Virus record (IMG/VR): IMGVR_UViG_3300027720_000001
Coordinates: 1 to 45,081 of that record
Origin: a virus
Reading direction: 5' to 3' (one strand)
DNA length: 45,081 bases
In this document: positions 6,867-14,450 of the stretch, in pieces
Numbering within the stretch: the stretch's first letter is position 1
Layout: every line of letters starts with the position of its first letter
Program-made: the position numbers and the translations under genes
Notes under the pieces: model-generated
The model's database searches: none
What the model was told of the DNA's origin: nothing
The model's input: only the letters and a program-made list of their open reading frames with translations

Positions 6867-7172
6867 TTATTTCTTTTCAATAGATATGCCTAAAAGGTCT
6901 TGCTTTTTAATAGATTGACAATACCAATTAGCAGTGGTAATAATCCCGTTTATACCTAATCCTAGTAGGTCTGACCTATCCTCTATCGAATCGGTATTTA
7001 CTTTTATTTGTGGGTAGTACCCTGTGTAAATAGTTTGAGCCATCATAAAAGATTGCACCTGAAAAATATCGGGAATATTCGCACCGAGTAATGTATCTTC
7101 AACAACGGCAACTAGGATTAATTTACCGCCGCCCGATTTCTGTCCAATCATATTAAAATATGTATTTGTCAT
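6867..7172 (-). CDS. First gene of leftward operon, unknown
   Basis: A 101-aa protein, MTNTYFNMIGQKSGGGKLIL, with hydrophobic strands near 18-30 but no clear membrane helix. No domain is recognised. The leftward promoter with TATCTTTG at 7220-7213 lies about 40 bp upstream. Confidence 0.6.
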   Translation of the reverse strand: MTNTYFNMIGQKSGGGKLILVAVVEDTLLGANIPDIFQVQSFMMAQTIYTGYYPQIKVNTDSIEDRSDLLGLGINGIITTANWYCQSIKKQDLLGISIEKK

Positions 7173-7212
7173 TTTTAATGATGAGTTTAATTATTTGCGC
7201 AATATTGCCGCA

Positions 7213-7245
7213 CAAAGATACGCACTTAATTTGATATAAAAAATA
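7213..7245 (-). promoter_or_regulatory. Leftward early promoter
   Basis: On the minus strand TATCTTTG at 7220-7213 matches the Bacteroidetes -7 consensus TAnnTTTG. The -33 region is T-rich but imperfect. It would drive the leftward genes from 7172 to 4524, back to back with the rightward promoter at 7342. The 250 bp from 7173 to 7423 hold only these controls. Confidence 0.65.
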
Positions 7246-7341
7246 TATCATTGAAAATAATTTTATTTTTGTTGTAACTCGCTGAAAATAAAGCGTTTCA
7301 TTTTTCGATGTAAAAATAATTTGAAAAAAGATTGTAAAATG

Positions 7342-7372
7342 TTTGCATAATAAAACAATTGTCGTACCTTTG
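7342..7372 (+). promoter_or_regulatory. Rightward early promoter
   Basis: TTTG at 7342-7345, a 19-bp spacer, and TACCTTTG at 7365-7372 form a perfect Bacteroidetes sigma-ABfr promoter. It drives the 7424 gene. The upstream AAAATAAAGCGTTT (near 7287) resembles the operator arm at the 21220 promoter. Confidence 0.85.
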
Positions 7373-7423
7373 CAACGCAATCAAGCGCAACACAATTCTT
7401 AATCACATCAAATTTTATACGTC

Positions 7424-7693
7424 ATGAACGCATCTCAAATTACAAAACGCCTAGTTAAAAACTTAATCTCATTAGAATCTTTGACAATTGAAAAAGATGA
7501 GATTGAAGTAGCAGTAGATTACAAAGAGATTAACGGTTACGGAACAGTAAACGAAGCACAGACTAAAAAGCTTGCTAATAAAATTAAAAAGCTTTTTCCT
7601 GAATGCAGCTATACGACTAGACGCCAATATGGTGCAATTGCCCTTAAATTAAACTTTACTAAATGTAAATTAGTAGCTCAAAATATTGATTAA
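7424..7693 (+). CDS. Early hypothetical protein
   Basis: An 89-aa basic protein directly downstream of a strong early promoter, with a VDYKEINGYGTV segment and a QYGAIAL segment near the end. It resembles small conserved proteins of Bacteroidetes mobile elements but I cannot name the family. Probably expressed very early. Confidence 0.7.
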   Translation: MNASQITKRLVKNLISLESLTIEKDEIEVAVDYKEINGYGTVNEAQTKKLANKIKKLFPECSYTTRRQYGAIALKLNFTKCKLVAQNID

Positions 7694-7712
7694 CCACTAA
7701 CCCCAACAACCC

Positions 7713-7982
7713 ATGAAAGAATTTATCACACACCCCGCAGTAACACGCATATTCAAAACAGATATTGACGTGTATAATATCAAGTCTATCGCAGTAGATG
7801 AAAACGACATTTGTACTGTAACTATTGACACGCACGGAACAGACTTAGTGCCACCGATGGAACTTGTAGCAGACATTAAATACGCTGCTATCACAGCCAA
7901 ATATGAAGACGAAGCCGCAATAGACCCGCATGAGGATAGCGACACAATCCAAGCCGCTTTACTTGACCGCTCAAAAAAATAA
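7713..7982 (+). CDS. Early hypothetical protein
   Basis: An 89-aa acidic protein (many Asp and Glu in DEAAIDPHEDSD), co-transcribed with the gene at 7424. No domain recognised. Small acidic early phage proteins often act as inhibitors of host factors, but nothing here shows that directly. Confidence 0.65.
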   Translation: MKEFITHPAVTRIFKTDIDVYNIKSIAVDENDICTVTIDTHGTDLVPPMELVADIKYAAITAKYEDEAAIDPHEDSDTIQAALLDRSKK

Positions 7983-7994
7983 TCCAAAAATAAA

Positions 7995-8042
7995 ACGCTG
8001 CAATGTTTGCGAAATAAAACAAAGTTTGTAACTTTGCAGCGT
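7995..8042 (+). promoter_or_regulatory. Early promoter bracketed by a 9-bp inverted repeat
   Basis: TTTG at 8006-8009, 19 bp, and TAACTTTG at 8029-8036 make a consensus promoter. ACGCTGCAA at 7995-8003 and its exact inverse TTGCAGCGT at 8034-8042 flank it; the right arm overlaps the -7 box. This is the layout of a repressor operator. It drives the 8091 gene. Confidence 0.8.
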
Positions 8043-8063
8043 ATTCAAATCAAATTTATCACA

Positions 8064-8079
8064 GCCGAGAGGCGCAAAT
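8064..8079 (+). promoter_or_regulatory. GNRA-hairpin leader motif before the 8091 start
   Basis: GCCGAGAGGCGCAAAT is a GCC/GGC stem with a GAGA tetraloop and a GCAAAT tail, 11 nt before the ATG at 8091. It matches the leaders at 5078-5093 (-) and 40633-40648 (-). Confidence 0.5.
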
Positions 8080-8090
8080 TCAAGCCAGTT

Positions 8091-8360
8091 ATGGAATTAC
8101 AAAGAACTCATTTCAACTCCGACAGCTTAATACAAAGCATTTATGAAAACGAAACTCATTTTGTATTTTTTGAGCACACCTTTGCAGATAACAAAACGAC
8201 ATCTTACCCAATAGACTCACAAGGTAATGTTCCGCTAGGTTATAACGTATATCCTCAATTCTCACTAGAAACGCAAGCGGCTAAAAAGAAAAATGTAGTT
8301 GCTAGAAAGTGGCGTTTTTCAGACGACCAAAAGACGGTAAGTATTATTAATTTCAAATAG
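8091..8360 (+). CDS. Early hypothetical protein
   Basis: An 89-aa protein, MELQRTHFNSDSLIQSIYEN. The ATG at 8091 is chosen because the promoter at 8006-8036 lies within the longer possible frame. A beta-rich protein with a basic centre (AAKKKNVVARKWRF). No family recognised. Confidence 0.7.
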   Translation: MELQRTHFNSDSLIQSIYENETHFVFFEHTFADNKTTSYPIDSQGNVPLGYNVYPQFSLETQAAKKKNVVARKWRFSDDQKTVSIINFK

Positions 8361-8371
8361 TCATAACCCTA

Positions 8372-8427
8372 ACCGCCACTCCTGCGCCCGCAGCGACTTC
8401 GAGTCATGTTGAAAGTGGCGGTATTTT
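8372..8427 (+). terminator. Terminator with nested hairpins
   Basis: ACCGCCACT at 8372-8380 pairs with AGTGGCGGT at 8414-8422, followed by ATTTTT. The long loop holds a second hairpin (GACTTCGAGTC). It may act as a partial stop, since the gene at 8443 follows with no obvious promoter. Confidence 0.7.
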
Positions 8428-8442
8428 TCAAATTCAAAAACC

Positions 8443-8664
8443 ATGCTAGTAATCGAAAAAAAAGAAACGCTATGTATTGAGGTGCATAGCAAGGACATCG
8501 GAGTGATAGGCGAAGCAATCAAACACCTATCGGAGTTTATGCCCTACGGCGAGTTCTCTATGTCGCACAAAAACGGCGTTTTGTTTGTCGAGTTTGTCGG
8601 CAATCCTAACGGCTGGTACTCATTAGAGCAAGTAGCGCAAAAAATCAAAGACTTAATTTATTAA
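8443..8664 (+). CDS. Hypothetical protein upstream of the recombinase
   Basis: A 73-aa protein, MLVIEKKETLCIEVHSKD, alternating strands and helices. No domain is recognised. It precedes the RecT/Bet gene by 19 bp and is probably in the same operon. Confidence 0.65.
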   Translation: MLVIEKKETLCIEVHSKDIGVIGEAIKHLSEFMPYGEFSMSHKNGVLFVEFVGNPNGWYSLEQVAQKIKDLIY

Positions 8665-8683
8665 TCCTTAAATTCAAATTATC

Positions 8684-9457
8684 ATGTCAAAAGAACTTCA
8701 AACGCTAAGTATTAGCGGCGTTAGTTATGCCGACTTAGTAGCGGCATCAATTATCCCAAAAGATACACCCGCAGCACAGGTACAAATATTTGCCGCAATC
8801 TGTCAAGAGACGGGTTTAAGTGCCACCAAAAAAGAGATTTACTTAATCAATAACAGAGGGCAATTCTACAACATTGTTTCAATCGGAGGCTTCCGCTCCT
8901 TAGCTGAAAAGACGGGGCTTTACGCTGGTAAAGACGAGGTAATGTACGATAAGCAATCGGACGGCACTTATAAGACTATTGCAGACTATCCAAAAGGCAC
9001 GTTCCCAAAATCCGCAACCCTTACCATTTACAAAAACGTTAGCGGCGTACGTTGTCCATTTACCGCTACTATTGCGACAAATGAGTATTGCAGTGGCTAT
9101 ATGTTTAAGTCTATGCCGTTTACAATGATTAATAAGGTAGTTGAAAGTCATGCTTTACGTGCCGCTTTTGCGTCTCTAAACAACTTTTACAATGAAGAAG
9201 AGCTACCCGCAATGAAAGGCGAAACTATTGCAGCAGAGGGCACAAAAACAGTTATTGAGCATAAGCCGTCAAAACAAAAGCCTTTTTTAGAAACCGACAC
9301 CACAGCATACAATAATTATTTGAATGCGGCACGTATCAATAAGAACGGTGCAACGCCTGACGAGATTATTGATTATATCAAAACAATCTATCAATTAACT
9401 GACGATATGGAGCAATATTTTCGTTCCGAAATCGGCACAAACTCACACGCATCATGA
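8684..9457 (+). CDS. bet: Single-strand annealing protein, RecT/Bet family
   Basis: A 257-aa protein of the lambda Red-beta/RecT type, which coats single-stranded DNA and anneals complementary strands in phage recombination. Seen: FAAICQETGLSATKKEIYL at about 36-54, an IGGFRSLAEKTGLYAG segment near 68-83, and VVESHALRAAF near 151-161, all characteristic of the family. The stop overlaps the next start as ATGA, linking it to its partner nuclease. The C-terminal 70 residues are less conserved. Confidence 0.85.
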   Translation: MSKELQTLSISGVSYADLVAASIIPKDTPAAQVQIFAAICQETGLSATKKEIYLINNRGQFYNIVSIGGFRSLAEKTGLYAGKDEVMYDKQSDGTYKTIADYPKGTFPKSATLTIYKNVSGVRCPFTATIATNEYCSGYMFKSMPFTMINKVVESHALRAAFASLNNFYNEEELPAMKGETIAAEGTKTVIEHKPSKQKPFLETDTTAYNNYLNAARINKNGATPDEIIDYIKTIYQLTDDMEQYFRSEIGTNSHAS

Positions 9458-10311
9458 TAGACTTTAAAATATCAGCACACGCCACTAGTCAAATAATGAC
9501 TGAGGGTAAAGGTAAAAACAAAGCGGAAAAACTTGCAGACCTAGAAACTGAAATTACAGCCGAAAACGTAAAGCTATCAGAGCTTAAAGAAAGTAGCAAA
9601 TCATGGCTAAATAAACTTGAAAAGGTATCTAAGTTAAACAACGAGCTTAATGAATTAAAAGCGCAACCCGAAAAAATAGAACTATCTCAAACTTGCGTCA
9701 CCTATTTAGAAAACTGGGTAAAAGAGCAAATTTATGGCTATAAGTTTGAGTTCGACAGCGACCAAACCTTAAAAGGCATAACGGTAGAAGACGATGCAAT
9801 ACAATACGCTGCAAGTGCATTAGGCTGGGGTATGGGTATAAAGAAAAATCAATTACGCTTTTCATCTGAATTTATGCAAGGTACACCCGACTTGATAATT
9901 GACGACTTAGTTATTGATATTAAGTGCCCCGAAAGTCCTAGAACCCTGCCTTTGTTCGCAAAGGAATTACCTACTAAGGCTTACTACTGGCAACTTCAAA
10001 CCTATATGTATTTGACTGGCAAGGCAAAAGCGCAAGTAACTTATGTAATGATGCCAACGCCTGACGAGATACTAAAAAAAGTAGCATTTTTCAAAGCTAA
10101 GAATCTTGTGGGTACTGAAAATAAAATAGAGTTTGATGCTGAATTTGATACTATTTTTGCACGTCTGCAATATGAAAATGATTTTAGCAATATAGACCCT
10201 AAGCATCGTATCGCTTGCTTTGATATTGAACGCAATGATAGTGACATAAACGCAATTATTGAGCGTGTAAAACAATGTAGAGACTATATTTATAAGTATT
10301 TAACCATTTAG
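9454..10311 (+). CDS. Exonuclease, PD-(D/E)XK (YqaJ/lambda-exo-like)
   Basis: A 285-aa nuclease, partner of the annealing protein. Residues 20-75 form a coiled-coil-like N terminus. The core has GTPDL (143-147) with D146, the DIK motif at 155-157 as the (D/E)xK pair, and the WQLQTYMYLTG segment (179-189) with the conserved Gln. It would resect double-stranded ends to give single strands for annealing. Translationally coupled to the 8684 gene through ATGA at 9454. Confidence 0.82.
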   Translation: MIDFKISAHATSQIMTEGKGKNKAEKLADLETEITAENVKLSELKESSKSWLNKLEKVSKLNNELNELKAQPEKIELSQTCVTYLENWVKEQIYGYKFEFDSDQTLKGITVEDDAIQYAASALGWGMGIKKNQLRFSSEFMQGTPDLIIDDLVIDIKCPESPRTLPLFAKELPTKAYYWQLQTYMYLTGKAKAQVTYVMMPTPDEILKKVAFFKAKNLVGTENKIEFDAEFDTIFARLQYENDFSNIDPKHRIACFDIERNDSDINAIIERVKQCRDYIYKYLTI

Positions 10312-10314
10312 CTT

Positions 10315-10542
10315 ATGACTTGGCACGAATTACAACTACAACGCCAGCTCAAAAACTCTAAACAAATGCGAGCTATTGGCGAAAAATGGACAAGTCTTTT
10401 ACAGTCCGAAATCAAAACAGAACAAGACGCTATCTTTTTAATGCAAGAGCAAAAGCGTTTATCTATCATTAACCAAACGTACCGAGATACTTTACATAGG
10501 CTTAGTACGTACAAAGCAAAACAGCATCATGAGCAAAATTAA
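10315..10542 (+). CDS. Small helical protein
   Basis: A 75-aa, mostly helical, Gln- and Lys-rich protein (LQRQLKNSKQM). No domain recognised. It starts 3 bp after the exonuclease and overlaps the next gene by 14 bp, so it belongs to the recombination operon. Confidence 0.6.
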   Translation: MTWHELQLQRQLKNSKQMRAIGEKWTSLLQSEIKTEQDAIFLMQEQKRLSIINQTYRDTLHRLSTYKAKQHHEQN

Positions 10543-10915
10543 ATTAGAAGTCGGTATGCGTATGAAGTGCGCAATGCACGGCGAAGGCGATATATCAGCA
10601 GTAGCCAATAAAAAAGAGTTCTACCCTATAATGATATTCTTTGAGGGCGAAAAAGAACATCGAGTCTATACAGAGGACGGGCGTTTTGATTTTCATTGCA
10701 ACTCAACTATCAAACTCCTAAATATTCCCTTTACCGAAGACATGGAGGTTGAGTGCGATATTTACGGGAGCGGCGTGGTTACTAAGATACATGAAAATAT
10801 TATGTACCAAAAAGTACAAGTATCTTTTAGTGGCAAACTAGACCAATACTATACAGAGGATGGACGCATTAATACGAGCGCAAATCAAACTTTATTCCCT
10901 AAATTTACAATCTAA
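10529..10915 (+). CDS. Protein with two tandem 'YTEDGR' domains
   Basis: A 128-aa protein made of two similar halves. Each has a 'M-x-x-C-x-x-x-G-x-G' start, a beta-rich middle, a '(V/S)FSG-like' strand and ends in YTEDGR (about 50-55 and 107-112). Small KOW/SH3-like barrels are likely. No function is known to me. Internal duplication is visible directly. It overlaps the upstream gene by 14 bp. Confidence 0.65.
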   Translation: MSKIKLEVGMRMKCAMHGEGDISAVANKKEFYPIMIFFEGEKEHRVYTEDGRFDFHCNSTIKLLNIPFTEDMEVECDIYGSGVVTKIHENIMYQKVQVSFSGKLDQYYTEDGRINTSANQTLFPKFTI

Positions 10916-10923
10916 AAAACATC

Positions 10924-11298
10924 ATGAGCTTCAAACTACAAGGTACATTGTACCGCATTTTCCCAACAGAGCAAGTAACTGACAACTTTTCAAAGCGCAA
11001 TTTCGTGCTTGAAGTAGCTGGCGAATACCCCCAAAAAATCCAATTTCAAGCGATTAAGGAGCGTTGTGACTTGCTAGACAGTTACACTATTGGAGATGAA
11101 GTAACCGTACACTTTGATATTCAAGGCAAAGAGTTTACCAAGGACGGCAAAACCAATTTTTTCAACAACCTAAACGCATGGAAGCTCGAAGTCAACGCAA
11201 CGCCTAAGAACGCAAAAGGCGAACCGCTTACTAAGGTTGCGGACTTGCCAAAAGAAACACTACAAACAGAAGAAGACAAAGACCAGCTTCCTTTTTAA
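10924..11298 (+). CDS. DUF3127 OB-fold protein, likely ssDNA-binding
   Basis: A 124-aa protein matching the DUF3127 pattern: KLQGTLYRIFPTEQV at the N terminus, then FVLEV, YPQKIQFQ, a GDEVTVHFDIQGKE segment and NNLNAWKLE. The family is thought to be an OB fold related to single-strand DNA-binding proteins and occurs widely in Bacteroidetes phages. Its acidic tail (EEDKDQLPF) is like SSB tips that bind partner proteins. Placement after the annealing protein and exonuclease supports a recombination role. Confidence 0.8.
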   Translation: MSFKLQGTLYRIFPTEQVTDNFSKRNFVLEVAGEYPQKIQFQAIKERCDLLDSYTIGDEVTVHFDIQGKEFTKDGKTNFFNNLNAWKLEVNATPKNAKGEPLTKVADLPKETLQTEEDKDQLPF

Positions 11299-11340
11299 TC
11301 TAACACTAAAAGCCCCTTAAATGGGGTAATTTTACAGCAA

Positions 11341-11625
11341 ATGAAAACAGTATATATCGCAAGCGTTTACGGCTCAATAACGCCTAAGCAAATAGTACGT
11401 GAAACAGATTCAAGTATCTTTGTATTGGGTAGTCGAGGCAAAGAAGAACGACAGGCAAAAGAAACCGCAGGGACTTCTACCTTTGACAAAATAGAAGACG
11501 CTATTAGTTTTGTAATTAATAACCAAAAAGCCGAATTAGAACGAGCTGAAAGCCGTTTAAACAGAGCAAAAGAAAATCTTTCTCAATCACAAGCCAAGAC
11601 CTTAGAGGACTGGTTAAAACGCTAA
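11341..11625 (+). CDS. Hypothetical coiled-coil protein
   Basis: A 94-aa protein: N-terminal strands (MKTVYIASVYG) and a C-terminal helix with heptad-like repeats (AELERAESRLNRAKENL). No family recognised. A weak CCCC-N6-GGGG hairpin lies between it and the DUF3127 gene. Confidence 0.6.
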   Translation: MKTVYIASVYGSITPKQIVRETDSSIFVLGSRGKEERQAKETAGTSTFDKIEDAISFVINNQKAELERAESRLNRAKENLSQSQAKTLEDWLKR

Positions 11626-11629
11626 ACAA

Positions 11630-11842
11630 ATGACAGAGCAAAAAACAATGTTAAAAGCAGCAATCCGCAAATATATCAAAGATAACGACTTGACAATAGA
11701 ACAAGCGGCGCAATCAATACCTATCAGCGGCACACGTTTACGAGGTGTTTTGACCGACAACCCCCGCCCCGCAACGATAGAAACATTATTTTATTTCACT
11801 CAACAGCTCGGCATACGCTTTGAGCTTGTGCAAACTTCTTAG
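11630..11842 (+). CDS. Small HTH DNA-binding protein
   Basis: A 70-aa protein with an XRE-like helix-turn-helix: IEQAAQSIPISGTRLRGVL at about 23-41, followed by an ETLFYFTQQLGIRF helix typical of Cro/CI-like proteins. Ligand and operator are unknown; it could bind the inverted repeats near early promoters at 7995 or 21176. Lies in a run of small early genes. Confidence 0.65.
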   Translation: MTEQKTMLKAAIRKYIKDNDLTIEQAAQSIPISGTRLRGVLTDNPRPATIETLFYFTQQLGIRFELVQTS

Positions 11843-11845
11843 ACC

Positions 11846-12178
11846 ATGTTAAAGCCAAATGACAAAGTATTTACTAGGGATAACCGATACGGCGAACTAA
11901 GATACAGAGTGTTTGAAGTTGAACGTGTAACACCTACCCTTGCGATACTAAGAAACGGCACTAAGCTAAAAAACACGCTTAATATATTTGCCAAACAAAC
12001 GCCGTATTATAATGAAGTAGGGCAATCTTATAAATCCTACCATCCCATGACCGACGACATAGAAAAGGAGATAAGCCGACTAGAATTTGAGGACAAACTC
12101 AAAACTTGGTACGGAAATTTCAAGCCTACTATTGAGCAAATGACGCAAATCTATAACCTAATAAATCAAACACCATGA
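11846..12178 (+). CDS. Hypothetical protein with SH3-like N terminus
   Basis: A 110-aa protein, MLKPNDKVFTRDNRYG, whose N terminus has KOW/SH3-like strands (FEVERVTPTLAILRNGT) and whose C terminus is helical. No family is recognised. It overlaps the next start by 4 bp (ATGA). Confidence 0.6.
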   Translation: MLKPNDKVFTRDNRYGELRYRVFEVERVTPTLAILRNGTKLKNTLNIFAKQTPYYNEVGQSYKSYHPMTDDIEKEISRLEFEDKLKTWYGNFKPTIEQMTQIYNLINQTP

Positions 12179-12525
12179 TAAAGTCCTACATTTCCGCTCT
12201 GCTGACATTATTCTTATTTAGTATAGGATTTTGCAGCTTACACCACAAAAAGCCGTCACAACCTAAGCCACGACTTCAAGAGTGGATAATTCCGCTTTAT
12301 AAAGTTCAGCGTGGGGATAGTACCGTTTGGTGCGCTTTGCCTGAATATGTTTTTGAGAAAAACGAAGCCAATGTAATGAACTTCATGTGCAAGTTTCCCG
12401 ATAGCTTAGAGCGATTTAAGGAATACACTATAAAATTTCATTCAATTGGCTGTTCCGATAAACAAGCTGCAAAGGATATTGCTAAGCAGGGCTTTCTATT
12501 ATTTAACCCTCAATATGCAAAGTAA
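12175..12525 (+). CDS. Exported or membrane-anchored small protein
   Basis: A 116-aa protein with an N-terminal hydrophobic segment (SALLTLFLFSIGFC, residues 7-20) after Lys3, so it is exported or inserted in the membrane. The Cys at 20 lacks a clean lipobox. The rest is soluble and contains two further Cys. Early-region phage membrane proteins can block superinfection, but no such evidence is visible here. Confidence 0.6.
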   Translation: MIKSYISALLTLFLFSIGFCSLHHKKPSQPKPRLQEWIIPLYKVQRGDSTVWCALPEYVFEKNEANVMNFMCKFPDSLERFKEYTIKFHSIGCSDKQAAKDIAKQGFLLFNPQYAK

Positions 12526-12641
12526 TGAGAAACTTCAAAACGCAGCGAGTACCAACCCTTAGCCAATTCGAGGCTAAACTGATAGTTTTTGGCGGTGTTT
12601 TGCTTACTATCTTGACTGGTGCAATAATTTATTTTCTATAA
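12525..12641 (+). CDS. Very small membrane protein
   Basis: A 38-aa protein that starts at ATG overlapping the upstream TAA (TAATG). Residues 18-37 form a single membrane helix (AKLIVFGGVLLTILTGAII). The charged N terminus suggests it stays inside. Its stop is followed at once by a terminator, which supports a real last gene of the operon. Confidence 0.55.
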   Translation: MRNFKTQRVPTLSQFEAKLIVFGGVLLTILTGAIIYFL

Positions 12642-12646
12642 CTAAG

Positions 12647-12678
12647 AGCCTTGCAGCCTAATAAACGCAAGGCTTTTT
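12647..12678 (+). terminator. Rho-independent terminator
   Basis: AGCCTTGC at 12647-12654 pairs with GCAAGGCT at 12667-12674, followed by TTTTT. It ends the recombination and small-gene operon. Confidence 0.85.
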
Positions 12679-12719
12679 CTATTGGCGCAAAAAATAATTT
12701 AAAGAAATCGTGCAAATTG

Positions 12720-12751
12720 TTTGCATATTAAAACAAAGCGACATATCTTTG
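12720..12751 (+). promoter_or_regulatory. Rightward promoter
   Basis: TTTG at 12720-12723, a 20-bp spacer, and TATCTTTG at 12744-12751. It starts the transcript of the 12794-14720 genes and fits with the terminator just upstream. Confidence 0.82.
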
Positions 12752-12793
12752 CATCAGCAATTAAGCAATCACACAAACCAAATCAAATTTACC

Positions 12794-13009
12794 ATGACAC
12801 TAGATAAAATAAAACACTATATCGGTGCTGACTTATTCGCATCTTACGGCGTAATGAATAAAGAGCAACTAGAAAAAGCTCTAACAGCTTGCGAGGCTGA
12901 AATAATGCGAGTAGTAGCATTAAAGACAGATGATAGCTGCTTGTTTAAATTGCAAGTCGAATTGCAACTAATCAATTATCGTTTAGAGTTACCGTCTCGT
13001 ATTAGATAA
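12794..13009 (+). CDS. Hypothetical helical protein
   Basis: A 71-aa protein, MTLDKIKHYIGADLFASYG. The ATG at 12794 is chosen because the promoter lies within the longer frame. Mostly helical, no domain recognised. Confidence 0.65.
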   Translation: MTLDKIKHYIGADLFASYGVMNKEQLEKALTACEAEIMRVVALKTDDSCLFKLQVELQLINYRLELPSRIR

Positions 13010-13033
13010 CCATTCAAATTCAAAACCCTTACT

Positions 13034-13297
13034 ATGTCAATTTTAAAATCACTACATCAGTACGCTATTGATAATAATACAGCCACGGACGTTTATTATA
13101 CCGCTTTGCAATTAATCACTAAAATGAAGATTAAAGCGAACCACGATAGTAAGTATAAGAAAGTTTTCAATACTTGGCTTACATCGGGCAGCACCATAGC
13201 TTTGAAAGAAGCCTTAGCGGGCGTAAGCTACGACGAAAACAACCTAGTTCACTTTAATGCAATGGCTTTACTTGATACCGTTGCAGCTAAACAATAA
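13034..13297 (+). CDS. Hypothetical helical protein
   Basis: An 87-aa helical protein, MSILKSLHQYAIDNN. No family recognised. Second gene of the operon from the 12720 promoter, with the A-rich leader 'ttcaaaaccc' typical of this phage. Confidence 0.6.
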   Translation: MSILKSLHQYAIDNNTATDVYYTALQLITKMKIKANHDSKYKKVFNTWLTSGSTIALKEALAGVSYDENNLVHFNAMALLDTVAAKQ

Positions 13298-13304
13298 CCA
13301 AACC

Positions 13305-13517
13305 ATGTCAAAAATTACAGACTTAACCCAACTCGAAAGCGGCGAGTATTACCGCATTAACGGCACAAAGAAAATCCTTTATTGGGACGGTGAAAAATGG
13401 ATGAAACCCGCAAAGGATAATCGAGGCGGCTACAGCGGCTGGATTACTGCTTTACCTTCACAGCCAAAAGTGAAGTTCGTAGAGCTATCAAGCTCAAATG
13501 AAATCGGACTTAATTAA
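13305..13517 (+). CDS. Hypothetical small protein
   Basis: A 70-aa protein, MSKITDLTQLESGEYYRING, with beta strands and Trp residues (YWDGEKWMKP). The ATG at 13305 follows an A-rich leader and is preferred over a start at 13257 that would overlap the upstream gene. No family recognised. Confidence 0.62.
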   Translation: MSKITDLTQLESGEYYRINGTKKILYWDGEKWMKPAKDNRGGYSGWITALPSQPKVKFVELSSSNEIGLN

Positions 13518-13523
13518 CCACCC

Positions 13524-13567
13524 CACCCTAAAACGCATACGGTTTTTAGTGGCGTTTAGGGGGTAAT
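13524..13567 (+). other. Hairpin upstream of the methyltransferase gene
   Basis: CCCTAAAACGC pairs with GCGTTTAGGG, with one bulge and an intervening AT-rich loop. No T run follows, so it may be a processing, attenuation or mRNA-stabilising hairpin and not a terminator. Confidence 0.45.
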
Positions 13568-13579
13568 AAACCAAACACA

Positions 13580-14212
13580 ATGCAAATCACACCAAAAATA
13601 ACCTACACTAACGAGGACAATATGCAGCTTATGGCTCGCTATCCTGATAAGCATTTTGAACTTGCAATAGTAGACCCGCCTTATGGTATAAATATTAATA
13701 TCTCAATGGGTAGAAGAAAAGGAGATAAGAAAAGCAATTACCATAAATTTGCTGGAAATGATAGCTCAATACCTCCGAAAGAATATTTTGATGAATTATT
13801 TAGAGTATCTAAGAATCAGATTATATGGGGAGGCAATTACATGACTGAATTTTTAAAGCCTTCGCCGTGCTGGCTTCTTTGGGATAAAGGATTTTCAGAA
13901 GATGTTACTTTTGCGCAGTTTGAAATGGCTTGGACTTCATTTGATACAAGTGCTAAAAAATACGACAAATCAGCTAATCAATTAAATAGAATACGCCCCA
14001 CACAAAAGCCCGTAGCCCTATACAAATGGACTTTAGATAAGTACGCAAAGGAGGGCTATAAGATTATAGATACAAATTGCGGGAGTGCAAGTAGTATTAT
14101 AGCCTGTCACGATTATAATTTTGAGATAGTGGCTTGCGAACTTGATACCGACTACTATAATGACGGAGTTAAGCGCATCAAAAACCATATCGCACAACAA
14201 AAACTTTTCTAA
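13580..14212 (+). CDS. DNA methyltransferase (N6-adenine/N4-cytosine, beta-type order)
   Basis: A 210-aa methyltransferase. The catalytic motif DPPYG is at residues 32-36, followed by the family segment RPTQKP (139-144) and the AdoMet-binding motif DTNCGSASS (164-172) with CELD at 186-189. This order, catalytic motif before AdoMet motif, is that of compact phage methyltransferases. There is no restriction endonuclease nearby, so it is an orphan enzyme probably protecting phage DNA or marking it. Target site cannot be read from the sequence. Confidence 0.82.
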   Translation: MQITPKITYTNEDNMQLMARYPDKHFELAIVDPPYGININISMGRRKGDKKSNYHKFAGNDSSIPPKEYFDELFRVSKNQIIWGGNYMTEFLKPSPCWLLWDKGFSEDVTFAQFEMAWTSFDTSAKKYDKSANQLNRIRPTQKPVALYKWTLDKYAKEGYKIIDTNCGSASSIIACHDYNFEIVACELDTDYYNDGVKRIKNHIAQQKLF

Positions 14213-14226
14213 AATAAACCACTTTG

Positions 14227-14246
14227 ATACTTGCAAAACCAAAATA
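14227..14246 (+). repeat. 20-bp repeat ATACTTGCAAAACCAAAATA, copy 1
   Basis: Exact 20-bp sequence found again at 14731-14750 and 15096-15115. Copies 1 and 2 lie just before start codons; copy 3 forms the -33 part of the RNA promoter at 15099. They could be weak promoter elements, regulator sites or duplicated leaders. Confidence 0.8.
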
Positions 14247-14431
14247 TGAAAGACCAAACCAAGCCAACCCGCCACAAATGGGTTAAAACCCACTACGGTA
14301 AAGAGTGCGAAAAATGTGGGTCAAGGATAGACGATTCTATGCAATATAGAAGGTATCTTGAAATGACAATACAAGGATATATAAAAGTTGTGGACTGGTA
14401 TCCACGATGTTATCCACCTAAAAAAGATTAA
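14246..14431 (+). CDS. Small zinc-finger-like protein
   Basis: A 61-aa protein with HKWVKTHYGKECEKCG near residues 9-24 and a later WYPRCYPP; the CxxC pair plus His/Cys may bind zinc. Such short Cys proteins are frequent in phage early regions. The ATG at 14246 begins in the last base of the 20-bp repeat copy 1. Confidence 0.6.
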   Translation: MKDQTKPTRHKWVKTHYGKECEKCGSRIDDSMQYRRYLEMTIQGYIKVVDWYPRCYPPKKD

Positions 14432-14450
14432 AATAAACCCACCTCAAGCC

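Noticed and set aside
7153-7380. Leftward 75-aa gene across the divergent promoters
   Set aside because: It covers both early promoter boxes and is AT-rich with low-complexity residues; not coding.
14033-14293. Leftward gene under the methyltransferase end
   Set aside because: Antisense shadow of the methyltransferase and zinc-finger genes, no leader and no neighbours in that direction.
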